Of a stretch of DNA of 29,715 nucleotides, positions 1 to 6,974 are shown one piece after another; within the stretch, counting starts at the first letter, position 1, and each line of letters begins with the position of its first letter. The DNA is from JBJXHC01 sp046160825. GTDB taxonomy: Bacteria; Bacteroidota; Ignavibacteria; UBA10030; UBA6906. The notes beneath the pieces are model-generated. The model was not told the DNA's origin. It was given only the letters and a program-made list of their open reading frames with translations, and did no database searches. A program made the position numbers and the translations under genes. The stretch spans positions 1 through 29,715 of the forward strand of contig JBJXHC010000111.1 in NCBI GenBank assembly GCA_046160825.1, read 5' to 3'.

Positions 1-1
1 T

Positions 2-346
2 CCGTTCTTCTTGAGTGCAGTACTGTCTTCATTCGTGCTTGGGGTTGTTGTCGCACGCATGATTTTCAACATCTCATATGAGAACCACAAAGACGTTAAC
101 GGCATTATTACTTGGATAATTGTATTCCAAACATTGACCGTAATTGTCCCGTCGATCATTTGGCTCTCCATGCGAAGAAAAGAAATTAGTAGAAAAGGGG
201 GCAAAACCAATTTTGTAAAACGTTCAGTAACAGCGCCGTGCCCGCCTCAATGCTCTTGCTCTTTATGGCATAAAATGAGGCGGGCATGGAGCGAACACTA
301 TTTGAAGAGCAAACTAAGAACAAACTTAGCCTTACCAAAAAAGTGA
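2..346 (+). CDS. Small membrane protein, 5' end outside window
   Basis: The frame is open to the left edge, so the true start is outside the window. The visible part has two hydrophobic stretches (residues ~1-22 and ~33-55) split by a short polar loop, then a basic segment (RRKEISRKGGK), which looks like a two-helix inner-membrane protein with a cytoplasmic tail. The last ~45 residues are low-complexity and are read straight through a DNA inverted-repeat structure (228-359), so the original protein may have ended earlier. I recognise no family. The stop lies just inside the right arm of that structure, which would fit a cassette-like arrangement, but this is inference. Confidence 0.4.
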   Translation, partial: PFFLSAVLSSFVLGVVVARMIFNISYENHKDVNGIITWIIVFQTLTVIVPSIIWLSMRRKEISRKGGKTNFVKRSVTAPCPPQCSCSLWHKMRRAWSEHYLKSKLRTNLALPKK

Positions 347-370
347 GCGTCGCTGTTACATTTGTTATGT
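228..370. repeat. Compound inverted-repeat structure, attC-like candidate
   Basis: Arms GTAACAGCG (about 231-239) and CGCTGTTAC (about 351-359) are perfectly complementary and enclose further stems: GCCCGCCTCA paired with TGAGGCGGGC, TTGCTCTT with AAGAGCAA, and CTAAG with CTTAG. The sequence GTTATGT follows at 364-370 and carries the stop codon of the NYN gene on the minus strand. Length (~130-140 bp), outer complementary boxes and a gene stop codon in the box are all features of integron attC sites. However, the boxes do not match the GTTRRRY/RYYYAAC consensus exactly, so this is a candidate only. Confidence 0.4.
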
Positions 371-1003
371 GGCGTTTTTGTCGTCGAAGTCTTCTGGTCG
401 TCGGAACAACCCTTTGAACGCTGACTTGAAGTCCTTGTCGTTCTCAAGGGCGTTGATGTTCACACTGTAATTGCAGACCGACAAAAGACGTTCGTTGATG
501 AAACTCTTATCTTCACCGTCCTCGTACTCAAAGTAGGCTGCCATTACACGTATGCCATTCTTCATCAGAGCCCTGACGAGCGGAACCAAGTCGGCGTCGC
601 CGGTGACGAGAACTGCAATATCAATCTTACCCTCAAGCCCAATTTGAAGAGCATCTATCGCCAATGCCACATCGACCCCCTTCTCTCTGTGGGAACCAGA
701 CATCGGAAGGTACTTTATCTCAATCCCAGCGTGCATTAGATCATGATGCAAGTTTCGGTCATTACGGAGTTGACGTTCCTCGGATTCTTTTGAAGTGAAA
801 AGACCTTGAGTCCAAGAGGCATAAACGATTCGGTAGTTTGTGTAGCCCTGTTCCTTGGTTCTGATGTATGATTCAAGAAGGGAATGAAACGGCTTGAAAG
901 TCAGCCACCCCAATTGCTTCTTGTGCCAGAAGTAGCGTTGAGGATACGCAAAATACGAACCGTCATAGAAGACGCCGATTCTACAGATTGATTTTTCATT
1001 CAT
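365..1003 (-). CDS. LabA/DUF88-like NYN-domain protein, putative RNase
   Basis: A 212-residue protein that fits a single NYN (PIN-like) nuclease domain. Visible acidic motifs are VFYDGSYF near the N-terminus (Asp14), EKGVDVALAIDAL (Asp111, Asp117) and VTGDADLVPLV (Asp136, Asp138). These are the metal-binding positions expected for the LabA/DUF88 family. Relatives are predicted or shown to act on RNA, but the substrate here cannot be read from sequence. The product should be cytoplasmic, as no signal or membrane segment is seen. The gene lies downstream of and co-directional with a tyrosine recombinase. It is flanked by GTTATGT on the upstream side and by an ACATAAC box containing its own TAA stop, so it may be a mobile cassette cargo gene. 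The ribosome site is weak. Confidence 0.8.
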   Translation of the reverse strand: MNEKSICRIGVFYDGSYFAYPQRYFWHKKQLGWLTFKPFHSLLESYIRTKEQGYTNYRIVYASWTQGLFTSKESEERQLRNDRNLHHDLMHAGIEIKYLPMSGSHREKGVDVALAIDALQIGLEGKIDIAVLVTGDADLVPLVRALMKNGIRVMAAYFEYEDGEDKSFINERLLSVCNYSVNINALENDKDFKSAFKGLFRRPEDFDDKNAT

Positions 1004-1046
1004 ATTGTGCTCTCATCTGGTTGGACAAAAATGACACATAACTACT

Positions 1047-1074
1047 GGCTAAACGAAACTCGTTGCGTTTAGCC
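1047..1074. repeat. 28-bp palindrome, copy 1, possible recombinase site
   Basis: Near-perfect palindrome with outer arms GGCTAAACG and CGTTTAGCC and one mismatch further in. Its organisation (about 11 + 6 + 11 bp) is that of a tyrosine-recombinase core site such as dif. It lies 35 bp beyond the stop codon of the recombinase gene. Function is inferred from position and symmetry only. Confidence 0.5.
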
Positions 1075-1087
1075 CTCCAATGTAGCT

Positions 1088-1115
1088 GGCTAATCGCATC
1101 CTATTGCGTTTATTC
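1088..1115. repeat. 28-bp palindrome-like site, degenerate copy 2
   Basis: A second, diverged copy 41 bp from the first. It keeps GGCTAA and TTGCGTTTA but has lost part of the symmetry. It overlaps the TAA stop codon of the recombinase (1110-1112), so the gene end and the site evolve together. Possibly a decayed or asymmetric recombination site. Confidence 0.4.
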
Positions 1116-1985
1116 CGATCCTGGTTTCATGACTTCTTCTATGGGACTTCGAAGTCGCTCGATCTTGCGACGGCTAACGTGCGTGTAGATCTCCGTCGTC
1201 TTCACGCTTTCGTGTCCGAGGAGGTCTTGCACGTATCTTAAATCTGTCCCTTGTTCCAACATATGTGTTGCAAACGCATGTCGAAGACTGTGGATGGATA
1301 CTTCCTTTGAAATTCCCGACAGGCGGGCCGCCTTCTTGAACACCTGTTCTGCACTACGAATGGAATAGGGTCTCCCCGCCGTTTCCCCCTCAAACAACCA
1401 CTCTCGAGGTTGATACACATTCCAGTAGCGACGCAACAACTGCATTATGAGGCCGGAGAGAATTGTGTAGCGATCTTTCTTTCCCTTCCCTCCTCGAATA
1501 TGCATCATTCCCCGCTCTTCATCCAAGTCTTCCCAACGCAACCGTACAACTTCCCCAACCCGCAATCCTGCTGAATATACAAGCATGAGTATGGTCTTGT
1601 GCTTCAGATTGGAAAGACTTCCAAACAACCTTCGCACTTCACCTTCACTCAGGACGACAGGGAGTTTACGCTCCTTTTTCGGACGCGGGAGTTTCCCGAG
1701 GACCATCGGTCGTCCATATAAATCCACATACAAGAGCCGGAGCGCATTGATGACCTGATTGATTGTAGACGATGCATACTGCTCGCGCTCAATCAAATAC
1801 AAGATAAACGTCCGCAAATCGGCATCACACGCTTCACGTGGATGTTTCGGATGAATATGCCGGATAAACATCCGCAGACAACTCAGATACGCCTTGATCG
1901 TTTTGTGGCTGTAGTTCCGTAATCTCATCTCTTGCCGGACCGTCTCAAGCAAGCCCGGCTTCCTGGTACGATCAATATACTCCAT
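1110..1985 (-). CDS. Tyrosine recombinase/integrase (XerC/D-like)
   Basis: A 291-residue site-specific recombinase. An N-terminal SAM-like core-binding domain (about residues 10-95) precedes the catalytic domain. The catalytic set is visible: Arg142 (SAGLRVGE), a Lys in GGKGKKDR (167-170), His232 and Arg235 (HSLRHAFATH), His258 (LLGHES) and nucleophile Tyr267 (TEIYTHV). I chose the ATG at 1985 because GAGGAA lies 7 bases before it; an in-frame extension to 2096 lacks such support. The extra helix that defines integron integrases, between the Lys and His-x-x-Arg patches, is absent. It is therefore an XerC/D-like or element integrase rather than a classical IntI, although the C-terminal RSPIEEV resembles the IntI tail. 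Its stop codon overlaps a palindromic site, and the NYN gene follows. Confidence 0.92.
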   Translation of the reverse strand: MEYIDRTRKPGLLETVRQEMRLRNYSHKTIKAYLSCLRMFIRHIHPKHPREACDADLRTFILYLIEREQYASSTINQVINALRLLYVDLYGRPMVLGKLPRPKKERKLPVVLSEGEVRRLFGSLSNLKHKTILMLVYSAGLRVGEVVRLRWEDLDEERGMMHIRGGKGKKDRYTILSGLIMQLLRRYWNVYQPREWLFEGETAGRPYSIRSAEQVFKKAARLSGISKEVSIHSLRHAFATHMLEQGTDLRYVQDLLGHESVKTTEIYTHVSRRKIERLRSPIEEVMKPGSE

Positions 1986-2965
1986 GGTACAATTCCTCAA
2001 ATCGTTTGGTAGTAGGTGGGGACACACGACACCCTCTACAATAAGAAACGGTTTGAGGTAACAGTTCTCTCGCGAAAACCTATTTGCCTCCAGCACGTAA
2101 GCGTTCAGTCAGGGGTGTGAAACTGTTGATGCGAGATGAATCCGTAGTACTTTGGGAGAAGCCCAACTAAAGTAATTCGGGGTAAGTCGTAGAAAGATGC
2201 CGTTTGAATGTAGGGTACGTCGGAGGGAAAATCAAGGGGGTACTGCTAATTTGCGTTATTGCTACCCATGAAAGTGTCACGCCAAGACGCCAAATCGCCA
2301 AGGGCTGGGCACATTACCTCAATATGTCCATTTTCTTTTGTCCGTCACGCCAGAGACATGCCGAGATCTCGATCCGATTTCGGATCGGACACGCCCAAAA
2401 GTCCCGCTCTTATAGATTCCGCACACGGCGGGATTCGGAGAGCGGAAAAAATGGACGAAAAGAAAAGGGCGCCGAAATCGCCCGTCCCTTCCGGGACGAG
2501 GGCTCGTTCCGTCCACAGAAATATTGGACGGAACGGCAACGCACAATGCCAATGTAACTCTTGCCCAGCTGAAAGACGATTTCATCTGTCGAAGTTGTGC
2601 AATCGAAGAGGGGACTGGATATCCATGAAATCGTAAAGCCCTAACTGATCCCCCCCCTCACCCGCCTTCGTAAAATCACTACGGCGGGCGAACTGCCGGC
2701 GATTTCGGGATAGCAAACAAAAAACCGCGCGCTGCGAAACCGTCGGCGGGTGTGGGGACGTATCAACCTAGGCTTTGGGGTTTTGACCGCACCCTACAAA
2801 AACATCAGGATTGCCGACTTCGGGATGGTCAAAACCCTTTTTAACCAAGGCTGAGTTTCCGATTTGGCCGTGCGTTACGGTTTCGCAGGTTCTCTTTCCG
2901 CCGCTTTCTCTTCCAAAGAGAAAGCGGCATTTTTGCGGCCTCTGCGTCTTGGCGTGAGGGTCTCT
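1986..2965. other. Palindrome-dense non-coding stretch
   Basis: About 980 bases without a credible gene. Frames here are short, overlap on both strands and read through palindromes. Visible structures include CGATCCGA/TCGGATCG (2370-2387), CGTCCC-TTCC-GGGACG (near 2482-2497), a 9-bp stem at 2507-2515/2525-2533, an 11-bp inverted repeat at 2778-2788/2827-2837 (GGGTTTTGACC), and a 12-bp hairpin at 2900-2928. A 14-bp sequence, TCACGCCAAGACGC, occurs at 2277-2290 and inverted at 2944-2957, bracketing most of the stretch. It resembles layered remnants of small repeat elements rather than a functional locus. Confidence 0.6.
2900..2934 (+). terminator. Terminator-like hairpin with T-run
   Basis: A 12-bp perfect stem, GCCGCTTTCTCT (2900-2911) and AGAGAAAGCGGC (2917-2928), has a five-base loop and is followed by ATTTTT on the plus strand. 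No plus-strand gene reads into it. It lies 31 bases past the end of the minus-strand dioxygenase gene, where the T-run would be on the wrong side. It may be part of the repeat remnants. Confidence 0.35.
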
Positions 2966-3904
2966 TTACGGGAGCCTAACGGAGATAAGTTGCTGCTCAA
3001 TCCTCTCGCGGCGTGGCTCGAACCAGGGAGGAAGCTTCAGTCGTGTTCCAAGCTCACTCAAGCTTTCATCAATCAGCATACCGGGGCCATCCGTGGCGAT
3101 CTCGAAGAGCACGCCCCCCGGCTCACGGAAATAAATGGAATGAAAGTACTGGCGGTCCTGCACCGACGTGACGTACATGCCGGCATCGGAGAGAATCTTC
3201 TGCCACTCGGTCTGTCCCTCGTCGGTGGCGACACGCCATGCAATGTGATGCACGGAACCGGCTGATTGATTGCCCGGATATGCCTTGGGTTGCGAGAGAA
3301 TATCAATCTTCGCTTCGGTCTCGCCACTGCCGATGAGGTAACGGTAGCGCTCCCCTTCCTGTTTCTCAAAGCGGAAGCCCATCGTTTCGATGAGAAGCTT
3401 TGCTGTTATCTCATGTTGTGCTTCGGCGAATGTTGCACCATGGAATGCACGCGGTGCATGGAGTGGATCAACGGCGCTTCCCTTCCACACAGGAAACGAC
3501 GCGGCTGCCGGATTGGCAACAAGTTCGATCATCATCCCATCGGGATCTTCGAACGCAAGCACATCCTCGTTGAATCGTCGCACCGGACCGTCAAAGTGAA
3601 TCGCATGTTGCGCCAGGCGGTCTATCCAGTATTCCATCGATTCCGGAAGAATGGAGAATGCAACGGCAGTCGTTTCCCCCACTCCTCTTCGTCCTTTTGT
3701 CGCATCCGGGAATGGGAAGAATGTCAGCACCGTGCCGGGCCGACCGGTTTCATCGCCGTAGTAGAAGTGATACACATCCGGTGCGTCAAAGTTGACGGTT
3801 TTCTTCACAAGCCTTAGTCCGAGGAAACCAACATAGAAATCAATGTTCTTCTGCGGGTCGCTTGCCAGCACGGTGATATGGTGAATGCCGTTGAGTGGTA
3901 TCAT
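2966..3904 (-). CDS. MhqO-like ring-cleaving dioxygenase (VOC fold)
   Basis: A 312-residue protein of the glyoxalase/vicinal-oxygen-chelate superfamily with two VOC modules (about residues 4-135 and 150-285). Key motifs are GIHHITVLASDPQKN at the N-terminus, EDPDGMMIELV closing module one, SVHHIAWRV opening the metal site of module two, and FREPGGVLFEIATDGPG at its end. This His/His/Glu arrangement is that of the MhqO/MhqA hydroquinone-specific extradiol dioxygenases, which open the ring of hydroquinones using Fe(II). The gene is co-directional with an MhqR-like repressor and MhqD-like hydrolase upstream, supporting a role in quinone detoxification. A 276-base repeat-filled gap separates it from the rest of the cluster, so it may have its own promoter. 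The exact substrate is not determinable here. Confidence 0.88.
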   Translation of the reverse strand: MIPLNGIHHITVLASDPQKNIDFYVGFLGLRLVKKTVNFDAPDVYHFYYGDETGRPGTVLTFFPFPDATKGRRGVGETTAVAFSILPESMEYWIDRLAQHAIHFDGPVRRFNEDVLAFEDPDGMMIELVANPAAASFPVWKGSAVDPLHAPRAFHGATFAEAQHEITAKLLIETMGFRFEKQEGERYRYLIGSGETEAKIDILSQPKAYPGNQSAGSVHHIAWRVATDEGQTEWQKILSDAGMYVTSVQDRQYFHSIYFREPGGVLFEIATDGPGMLIDESLSELGTRLKLPPWFEPRRERIEQQLISVRLP

Positions 3905-3913
3905 GTTTTTTGT

Positions 3914-4167
3914 TGGGTTAAAACCCCCGCTGTTGGGACGTTACTCTGTTTGTTTTGTTCCCACAACCCCCCGCCACAATGACGGCGGGCAGGAAGGTCG
4001 TGGCTATACAACTTGATGGCTTGACATGCCACGAGATTTATCTCGTGGATTTATGAAAGGACAGGCACTCCAGGGCTTTAGCCAAACTCATTGTGTGGGG
4101 TTAAAACCCCTTGGTTGAGAGGTGTTTTGTTGTTTTGTTTCCACGACCTGAAGGTCGTGGCTATTCA
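3914..4167. repeat. Two diverged repeat units with REP-like palindromes
   Basis: Unit A (about 3914-4004) and unit B (about 4096-4167) both start with GGGTTAAAACCCC, continue with a GTTTGTTTTGTT-like tract, and end in AAGGTCGTGGCTAT. Two clean palindromes lie in this gap: CCACGAGA-TTTA-TCTCGTGG at 4029-4048 and CCACGACCT-GA-AGGTCGTGG at 4141-4160. The gap separates the dioxygenase gene from the rest of the stress cluster and looks like repeat insertion between co-directional genes. Confidence 0.6.
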
Positions 4168-4180
4168 TTGTCAAGGGAAA

Positions 4181-4378
4181 CTAACTCTTAAACCCTATCA
4201 ACTTGTGTGTGCCATCGCAGTAGGGTTTCATGGAAGAACCTCCGCATCGGCAGAGCGCCACAGTACCTTCCTTCACCTGCCTGCTTCCATCTTCACCGAC
4301 AACAACGATGCGGCCTTCAATAACGTACGGACCATTCTTGCTCACAGTGATTTCAATATCGGGATTTGTTCGTTCCAT
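4181..4378 (-). CDS. CDGSH-type iron-sulfur protein
   Basis: A 65-residue protein whose C-terminal half carries the full CDGSH signature: Cys43-x-Cys45-GGSS-x-KP-x-Cys54-DG-x-His58. These four residues ligate a redox-active [2Fe-2S] cluster in the family. No membrane anchor or signal peptide is visible, so it should be a small soluble cytoplasmic protein. Its start is 3 bases after the stop of the FMN reductase, which implies co-translation. An iron-sulfur redox carrier next to a flavin reductase in a quinone-stress cluster suggests electron transfer or cluster sensing, but that is inferred from context only. Confidence 0.9.
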   Translation of the reverse strand: MERTNPDIEITVSKNGPYVIEGRIVVVGEDGSRQVKEGTVALCRCGGSSMKPYCDGTHKLIGFKS

Positions 4379-4381
4379 AGA

Positions 4382-4954
4382 CTAGCCCTCTGTCTTCTTC
4401 TGTACAACACGGTTCACCCAAATGCTGAGAGCTTCCAGCAACATCCTCACCTCCGCTTTCACCTTTTCATCGGTCAGGTGGCCGTTGGAATCGAACTTCT
4501 CCCATGCACGGGCGATGTGCAGCTCGGGCTTCGGCATTACAAGCGCGCCGCTGAAACCAAAAACCTGTCTCAGGTGTAACTGCGCCCTCACCGTTCCCAT
4601 TGCTCCACCTGCGCCCATGATTGCAATAGGTTTGCGGGTGAGCGGAGTAGATTTCGGCGGACGTGATGCCCAATCAATGGCGTTCTTCAAGATGCCGCTT
4701 ATCGAGTAGTTATACTCCGGTGTTGCAATCAGAAGTGCATCCGCCGCAGCGATCCGCTGCTTGAAATCGCTGACCGAGTCCGGAACAGCAACAGCTTCAA
4801 CATCAGCATTGTAGAAAGGAATCGAAGACAGATCAAATACTTCGATCTTCATTCCTTCAGGTACAACTTCCAACGCCACGCGCAGTAGTCCGGAGTTTGT
4901 GGAGGCCTTGCGAAGGCTTCCGGAGAATGCCAAAACCTGTATTGATGGAGACAT
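4382..4954 (-). CDS. NAD(P)H-dependent FMN reductase
   Basis: A 190-residue flavodoxin-fold reductase of the NADPH-dependent FMN reductase family (relatives include azo- and chromate/quinone reductases). The phosphate-binding loop FSGSLRKASTNSGLL is at residues 9-23, and PEYNYSISGILKNAIDW, the family hallmark that contacts flavin, is near residues 79-95. GAGGAMGTVRAQLHLRQV follows. It should reduce quinones, azo compounds or metals with two electrons in the cytoplasm. The ATG lies just after the stop of the upstream hydrolase, with a GGAG about 11 bases ahead. Its place between the MhqD-like hydrolase and the CDGSH protein fits quinone detoxification. The true electron acceptor is not known. 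Confidence 0.9.
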   Translation of the reverse strand: MSPSIQVLAFSGSLRKASTNSGLLRVALEVVPEGMKIEVFDLSSIPFYNADVEAVAVPDSVSDFKQRIAAADALLIATPEYNYSISGILKNAIDWASRPPKSTPLTRKPIAIMGAGGAMGTVRAQLHLRQVFGFSGALVMPKPELHIARAWEKFDSNGHLTDEKVKAEVRMLLEALSIWVNRVVQKKTEG

Positions 4955-4956
4955 GG

Positions 4957-5640
4957 TTATCCGGCTCCATCAACATGAGCGGGAATCTTGTGCTGCAGCG
5001 CCTCAATCATCATTCCACGCACAATATCCATTTCTTCTTCATTGATCGTATGGTCCATCATCGGATAAATCACTTTGCTAATGTTGCCACCGAGTTCTTT
5101 CAACATAATTGCTGAAAGATCAACGCGTTCTTTGGGAATGTGCGGATCACGATCACTGCAACCGAGAAACACCGGCGTGTCGTTGAGAGAACCGGCATAC
5201 GGTCCGGGTGCCTCGCCAATAAGTCCGCCACTTAATCCCACCACACCGCCAAACCGTTGGGGATGACGCGCTGCATACTCAAGAGCAAGACAGGCTCCTT
5301 GAGAAAAACCGAGCAGCATCGTCCGTTCCACCGGGATACCGGCCTGTTTGATTTCCGCCAACACATCGCCAATCGCATCAAGTCCGGATGAAAGCCACGG
5401 CTCATTCTCCTCGACGGGTGCGAGGAAACGATACGGATACCAGATGTTGCCGGCGGCTTGTGGAGCGACATACGCAAATCCGTTGACTCCAAGCTCATCG
5501 GCAACATCAAGAATGCTCTCTGCCGATGCACCGCGTCCGTGGACGAGCACCATTGCTGCTACAGCATTGCTGAGCGGCATGCCTTTATGGACGACCGGCT
5601 GTCCCTTGTGCGGACTATCCGTAGATCCGGACAAGATCAT
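4957..5640 (-). CDS. MhqD-like alpha/beta hydrolase
   Basis: A 227-residue alpha/beta hydrolase of the phospholipase/carboxylesterase (MhqD) type. VLVHGRG (residues 31-37) forms the oxyanion region, GFSQG gives nucleophile Ser113, CSDRDPHIP gives the acid (Asp163 or Asp165), and MMDHTIN gives His197. In Bacillus, MhqD is induced with MhqO by hydroquinone-type compounds. The ATG overlaps the stop of the preceding yceI gene in an ATGA junction, so the two are translationally coupled. The product is cytoplasmic, with no signal peptide visible. It may hydrolyse ring-cleavage or ester products of the pathway, but the substrate is unproven. Confidence 0.88.
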   Translation of the reverse strand: MILSGSTDSPHKGQPVVHKGMPLSNAVAAMVLVHGRGASAESILDVADELGVNGFAYVAPQAAGNIWYPYRFLAPVEENEPWLSSGLDAIGDVLAEIKQAGIPVERTMLLGFSQGACLALEYAARHPQRFGGVVGLSGGLIGEAPGPYAGSLNDTPVFLGCSDRDPHIPKERVDLSAIMLKELGGNISKVIYPMMDHTINEEEMDIVRGMMIEALQHKIPAHVDGAG

Positions 5641-6245
5641 TTTGTCCCTGGTTCAATACCGCTGTTGATCTGGTTGAATTCCATCAAGAGTGTAATCTCA
5701 ATTTCCTTCCCGACGACGAGCGCACCGCTTTCGATTGCCGCGCTCCATGTTGTGCCGAACTCAAACCGGTCGATTGTTGTCGTTGCCCGAAAGCCTGCCT
5801 TGGTTGTGCCCCGTGCATCCTTGATGGTACCCATGAACTTGGTATCCAGTACCACCGGTTTTGTCACATCACGAATCGTGAGATCACCGTGGATCTTGTA
5901 GGTCTTGTCACCGGTTTTCTCCATCTTCGTACTGACAAATTTGAGTTCCGGGAATTTCTCAGCATTGAAGAAATCGTCGCTCTTGAGATGATTGTCACGT
6001 CTCTCACTATCGGTGTTAATACTTGCTGTTTTGATTGTCGCCTCGATCTTTGCATCCGTAAGGTCTTCATTGGTGTGTGTTATTGTTGCATCGAAGTCGG
6101 TGAAGCGCCCCTCAACCTCGGCGATGACGAGGTGCGTGACTGCAAACTTCACATTGCTGTGCGATTTGTCCAGCTTCCATGATGTTTGTGCAACTGCAGA
6201 GCTAACGAGCAGCACAACGAATGCGAGGGAAAGAATGTGTTTCAT
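5637..6245 (-). CDS. Secreted YceI family protein
   Basis: A 202-residue YceI-family lipocalin-like beta-barrel protein. The start at 6245 is chosen because AGGAGGT precedes it and it begins a clear signal peptide (MKHILSLAFVVLLVSSAVAQ, probable cleavage after AVA). A longer frame to 6275 would spoil both. The mature part has the family's opening W-x-LDKSHSNVKFAVTHLVIAEVEGRFTDF and the central DFFNAEKFPELKF. Family members bind long isoprenoid or quinone-like lipids in the periplasm. A lipid/quinone-binding protein coupled to quinone-detoxifying enzymes is a sensible pairing. The last four bases overlap the hydrolase start. Confidence 0.93.
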   Translation of the reverse strand: MKHILSLAFVVLLVSSAVAQTSWKLDKSHSNVKFAVTHLVIAEVEGRFTDFDATITHTNEDLTDAKIEATIKTASINTDSERRDNHLKSDDFFNAEKFPELKFVSTKMEKTGDKTYKIHGDLTIRDVTKPVVLDTKFMGTIKDARGTTKAGFRATTTIDRFEFGTTWSAAIESGALVVGKEIEITLLMEFNQINSGIEPGTK

Positions 6246-6399
6246 ATGATACCTCCTGTTATTGATTGGTTGCATTGTGAATATCCGTGATACAGAGTAG
6301 GGTCTCCGTATGCTTAACCGTTGTTTACCCTCAAAAGTTCATCCCGGATGTCATTGAAGTTATGTTTATTGAAATTTGAAGCATATAGCCACAACAATA

Positions 6400-6858
6400 T
6401 CAAGGGGTGTTTTTCAAACCCAGGCCCAGTTTGCGCAATAAGCGGGAAAGCTGCTCCTGCTCCTTGCCGTTCAGCACCGAGGCTGCCTCAACCACAAACT
6501 CTGCATGCTTCATGAAGATGGCGTCGAACAGTCTCTTCCCTTTGGCGGTCAACGTAACGTTATAAGCGCGCCTGTCATCCGGATCGTCGATCCGCTGAAC
6601 CAGCCCCTCCTTCTCGAGGTTGTCCACAACAACCGTAATGTTTCCACCGCTTACCAGCATCTTGCGGGACAGTTCGCAAAGCCGGACGGGACCGCAGTGA
6701 CCGAGGATTTCCAGAGCAGCAAATTGAGGCTCTGTCAGGCCATACTTTCCTATGTCCTTCTGTGCAAGACGGTTGAACGTATTGTACGCCCGCGTGAGCT
6801 TTACCCACATGCCGAGGGCGGCATCTGTTTTCTTTCCGTACTGTTTTGTGTTCTTCAT
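6400..6858 (-). CDS. MarR family repressor, MhqR-like
   Basis: A 152-residue MarR-type winged-helix regulator. The recognition region GPVRLCELSRKMLVSGGNITVVVDNLEKEGLVQR (about residues 56-89) leads into the wing DDPDDRRAYNVTLTAKGKRL (91-110). Two cysteines, Cys55 and Cys61, sit beside the DNA-binding helices and could sense electrophiles, though MhqR of Bacillus does not need a thiol switch. GGAAG precedes the ATG. It is the first gene of a co-directional cluster that includes MhqO- and MhqD-like genes, matching the composition of the MhqR regulon. A 154-base gap separates it from yceI. Its own promoter carries an inverted repeat, suggesting autorepression. Confidence 0.9.
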   Translation of the reverse strand: MKNTKQYGKKTDAALGMWVKLTRAYNTFNRLAQKDIGKYGLTEPQFAALEILGHCGPVRLCELSRKMLVSGGNITVVVDNLEKEGLVQRIDDPDDRRAYNVTLTAKGKRLFDAIFMKHAEFVVEAASVLNGKEQEQLSRLLRKLGLGLKNTP

Positions 6859-6869
6859 ATACTTCCAAT

Positions 6870-6889
6870 TTGAACTATCTCTATTTCAA
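6870..6889. promoter_or_regulatory. Candidate MarR operator
   Basis: Inverted repeat TTGAA-N10-TTCAA, spanning 20 bp, lies between the -10 hexamer and the start codon and overlaps the -10 by two bases. The size and placement fit autorepression by a MarR dimer. Single TTGAA half-sites recur at about 6353, 6368 and 6374 upstream of yceI, but without a clean palindrome. Confidence 0.45.
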
Positions 6890-6916
6890 TATAATACAAT
6901 GTTACCGGCTTGTCAA
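6888..6916 (-). promoter_or_regulatory. Sigma70-like promoter of the MarR gene
   Basis: On the minus strand TTGACA (6911-6916) and TATATT (6888-6893) are spaced by exactly 17 bases, a near-consensus housekeeping promoter placed about 30 bases before the start codon. Bacteroidetes proper often use a different -33/-7 element, so a classical promoter here is mildly informative about lineage. Confidence 0.65.
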
Positions 6917-6974
6917 GGAGTAGGAAAACGGGTAGTGACTCATTGTGAACTTCAACCCGCATGATAATCCTTAC

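Noticed and set aside
228..370. CRISPR array or repeats in the hairpin-rich segment
   Set aside because: The stems differ from one another and there are no regularly spaced direct repeats.
1110..1985. Calling the recombinase a true integron integrase
   Set aside because: The additional helix between the catalytic Lys and the His-x-x-Arg motif, diagnostic for IntI, is not present, despite the cassette-like surroundings.
2204..2636. Overlapping short reading frames on both strands in the palindromic stretch
   Set aside because: They read through hairpins, have skewed composition and no ribosome site; the frames exist on both strands because of the inverted repeats.
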